Positions 62,409-64,000 of a DNA stretch of 64,000 nucleotides are shown piece by piece. Source of the stretch: Methylophilus methylotrophus DSM 46235 = ATCC 53528 (GTDB lineage: Bacteria; Pseudomonadota; Gammaproteobacteria; Burkholderiales; Methylophilaceae); contig NZ_KB905144.1 in the NCBI RefSeq assembly GCF_000378225.1, positions 117,428-181,427 on the forward strand, given 5' to 3'. A model generated the notes under the pieces. The model made no database searches and had not been told where the DNA came from. It saw only the letters and a list, made by a program, of their open reading frames with translations. The translations under genes were made by a program, and so were the position numbers. The first letter of the stretch is position 1, and each line of letters opens with the position of its first letter.

Positions 62409-63110
62409 TTATAGCGTTTGTCCTTGTGCACGCTCGGCGGCCGTTAGTGCAACCCGGTTACGTACATACAAAGGCGCTGCCTGTTGGGCAGGCTGGGTGT
62501 TTCCCGCAGCAAATAATGGCTGAGCCAATACCAGCATCGCGCTGGCTTCTGGCAAGGCTTGCGGCAGGCGTCCCTGCAACTGTCCCGCATACTTCGTAGC
62601 CAATATTTCTGCAAATACCGCCCAGCCAGAGCCCGCACCCACCCAACCAGTGCCCTCAAGCACAGGGACATCCTGCGGTTTGCACACGGTAGGAGGCGAA
62701 AGCTCCTGCCAGGCACCTGCCTGTCGTACAAATGCCGCGTGATAGACCTCACCCATGCGGGCATCCAGGCAAACAATCACTTTTTCTGCCTGGGTCTTTT
62801 GCCTTGCAGTTTCAGCCACTGCCAGCACAGAACTGATACCAACCACACGCAACTCTGCGCCAAATGCCAGGCCCTGAGACACGCCCACCGCCACGCGCAC
62901 GCCTGTAAAAGCACCCGGGCCCGTCCCATAAACAATGCCATCCAAATCAGCCAGCTTCACGCCGGCCTCGGTCAACAACCGCTGGATTTCCGGCAAGATA
63001 CGTTGCGAAGCGGCCGGACCGGTCACTTCATCAAACGTACGCAGGCCAGCCTCGGTTTGCAAGGCAAGTGAAAGCGTTTCAGTGGAGGATTCGAGAGCCA
63101 GTAATTTCAT
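62409..63110 (-). CDS. tsaB: TsaB, tRNA threonylcarbamoyladenosine biosynthesis subunit
   Basis: This 233-residue partner of TsaD takes part in making the t6A modification of tRNA. It has the ASKHA-fold start MKLLALESSTETLSLALQTE, SQRILPEIQRLLTEAGVKLA, DGIVYGTGPGAFTGVRVAVG (the conserved GPGSFTG-like loop) and CLDARMGEVYHAAF. Start at the ATG at 63110, the usual length. First gene of tsaB-rimI-psi-like on the minus strand. Confidence 0.95.
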   Translation of the reverse strand: MKLLALESSTETLSLALQTEAGLRTFDEVTGPAASQRILPEIQRLLTEAGVKLADLDGIVYGTGPGAFTGVRVAVGVSQGLAFGAELRVVGISSVLAVAETARQKTQAEKVIVCLDARMGEVYHAAFVRQAGAWQELSPPTVCKPQDVPVLEGTGWVGAGSGWAVFAEILATKYAGQLQGRLPQALPEASAMLVLAQPLFAAGNTQPAQQAAPLYVRNRVALTAAERAQGQTL

Positions 63111-63185
63111 GATGGATGCGCTGTAAAGCGCTATTTTGCCACAAGGACGCCCAGCCACACAGCGATTACTTTCGCCTCTAGGCGA

Positions 63186-63670
63186 GTTACTTTCTGTTAC
63201 TTGCCCCACAGAAAGTAACCAAAGAAGAGGGCACCCAGCCATCACGGCCTACGGCTCCCTTGCGTTGCTCAACAAAGCAAGCGGTCACGAAACTCAACCT
63301 AGCAGCTTATAAAAATCATAAGCTGCTGCGGGATTCGGACAGCCGCTCGCTTGATCTTATTTTGCCTGCGCTACTCGGCGCGGCAGATAGGGGCCCGAAA
63401 ACCCATGAGCGCCATCGGTTGTGCATCAAAGAAAAGAATTTGAATTTTTAGACGTGCCAATTTCCACACTGAGAGTTTGGCGAGATAAATCCCATCCCAT
63501 CACGCTGAGTAGCGCAGACAAAGTAAGGAAAAAGGGAGCGACTGTCCGAATCCCGCGGTGGCCTGCGATATGTGCAGGCCACTAGGATGAGTTCTGCGAG
63601 CGCTTATTTTGATGAGCAACGCAGGATACAAGCGGAAGCTAGGGTGTCCTGTTCTTTGCCTTCTTTCTTA
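63186..63670. repeat. About 480-bp nested palindromic repeat element
   Basis: This is a non-coding stretch built of nested inverted repeats. Outer arms: 63220-63236 with 63642-63658 (15 of 17 complementary). Inner arms: 63328-63380 with 63503-63556 (about 53 bp, imperfect). Local hairpins: GTTACTTTCTGT/ACAGAAAGTAAC (63186-63219) and AGCAGCTTAT/ATAAGCTGCT (63301-63327). The centre carries AATTTGAATTTTTAGACGTG (63437-63456), a motif shared with the element at 28115-28255. Short reading frames inside look like by-products. The IS481-type element follows directly. Confidence 0.7.
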
Positions 63671-63691
63671 TGGACAAGCTGTATAGACCGG

Positions 63692-63728
63692 GGACATGGT
63701 TGACAGGTGTACGAGGACATAGTTGACA
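63692..63728. repeat. Direct repeats at the left end of the IS481-type element
   Basis: GGACATGGTTGACA (63692-63705) and GGACATAGTTGACA (63715-63728) are 14-bp direct repeats differing at one base. They are 23 bp apart and probably belong to the terminal transposase-binding region. Confidence 0.6.
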
Positions 63729-63758
63729 CTTTCGCATTGGATAAATGCGGAGAACACT

Positions 63759-64000
63759 ATGCCCTGGGAGACAAGAGACATCATGAGTCTGCGTGAAGAA
63801 TTCGTACACTTGGCCACTCAAGAAGGTGCTAACCGACGTGAGTTATGTCGGCGCTTCGGTATCAGCCCGCAAACAGCTTATAAATGGCTGCTTAGATTTA
63901 ATACGCATGGCAAGGCAGGTCTAAGTGACCAGAGTCGAAGACCATTACACAGTCCTACACTCACATCACAAGCACTTCAGTCAGAGATTGTTCAACTGCG
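63759..64000 (+). CDS. IS481-family transposase, N-terminal part (cut by window end)
   Basis: From the ATG at 63759, 80 codons run into the window end without a stop. SLREEFVHLATQEGANRREL, then CRRFGISPQTAYKWLLRFNT and GKAGLSDQSRRPLHSPTLTS, are the helix-turn-helix and linker typical of IS481-family transposases. The DDE catalytic core should lie beyond the window, so integrity cannot be judged. Upstream direct repeats fit an element end. Confidence 0.9.
   Translation, partial: MPWETRDIMSLREEFVHLATQEGANRRELCRRFGISPQTAYKWLLRFNTHGKAGLSDQSRRPLHSPTLTSQALQSEIVQL

Noticed and set aside
63260..63451. Short open frame in the palindromic repeat
   Set aside because: It lies across hairpins of the repeat and has no ribosome-binding site.
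1..64000. CRISPR array, restriction or toxin-antitoxin system
   Set aside because: No regularly spaced repeats, cas genes, intact methyltransferase-nuclease pair or recognisable toxin-antitoxin pair was seen on either strand.

Overview
The window looks like a chromosomal segment of a betaproteobacterium, most likely a member of Methylophilaceae or a close relative. This is inference from protein style and gene order: a caa3-type oxidase cluster with ctaB/ctaA, Cox11 and DUF2244; tatABC; tsaB-rimI; CrcB with DUF190; a RelA with the EFDD signature. No methanol or methylamine oxidation gene is present to confirm methylotrophy. Most of the window is ordinary core and housekeeping content. Accessory or decaying DNA is confined to a few patches (about 1.5-2.7 kb, 7.7-9.2 kb, 24.9-28.3 kb, 53.0-53.8 kb and 63.1-64.0 kb).

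Left part (0.1-14.3 kb). A tatABC operon (with a short tatA) is followed by a decayed patch holding a probable tyrosine-recombinase remnant. Next come two large PAS-PAS-PAS-GGDEF-EAL proteins, a 91-residue unknown protein and a TetR-type regulator. Two near-identical 16-bp palindromes centred on CAAACGTTTG sit in front of the small gene and of the GGDEF-EAL pair, suggesting one TetR-controlled cyclic-di-GMP module. A lipid-related operon follows (YegS-type kinase, metallophosphoesterase, PAP2 phosphatase), then a stand-alone molybdopterin oxidoreductase.

Middle (14.4-41.4 kb). A fluoride/anion region holds crcB, a DUF190 gene with an in-frame stop, and chrA, followed by a MOSC protein. Then come two LysR regulators, one apparently starting at an ATC codon beside a divergent flavin/PNPOx-type gene; rnk; low-complexity small proteins; and a GH13 branching-type enzyme. 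A small island carries two DUF6232 paralogues and an exported protein that share an EPVR tail motif. Then come DUF1328, an inverted-repeat element, relA, DUF202, a DedA-rhodanese/RND permease/membrane-fusion operon, an alcohol dehydrogenase with an AraC regulator, a two-part sugar-dehydrogenase-like protein, and a PsiF-repeat protein.

Right part (41.5-64 kb). A third GGDEF-EAL protein precedes the complete terminal-oxidase cluster: ctaB, ctaA, SCO-like, SURF1, (DUF2909 inverted), ctaE, ctaG, a 32-residue membrane protein, ctaD, ctaC and DUF2244. Next are DUF2189, a shattered D12-class adenine methyltransferase beside a hexanucleotide microsatellite and tRNA-Leu(CAA), queA, a secreted propeller-like protein, a lytic transglycosylase and proS. 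The end holds a lemA/TPM operon, a tsaB-rimI-psi-like operon, a roughly 480-bp nested palindromic repeat, and the 5' end of an IS481-type transposase cut off by the window edge.

I found no clear new defence or mobile system. The most unusual items are the TetR/cyclic-di-GMP module with a substituted EAL metal site, the DUF190 nonsense codon, the ATC-start LysR gene, the shared-tail DUF6232 island, the shattered methyltransferase and the nested palindromes.
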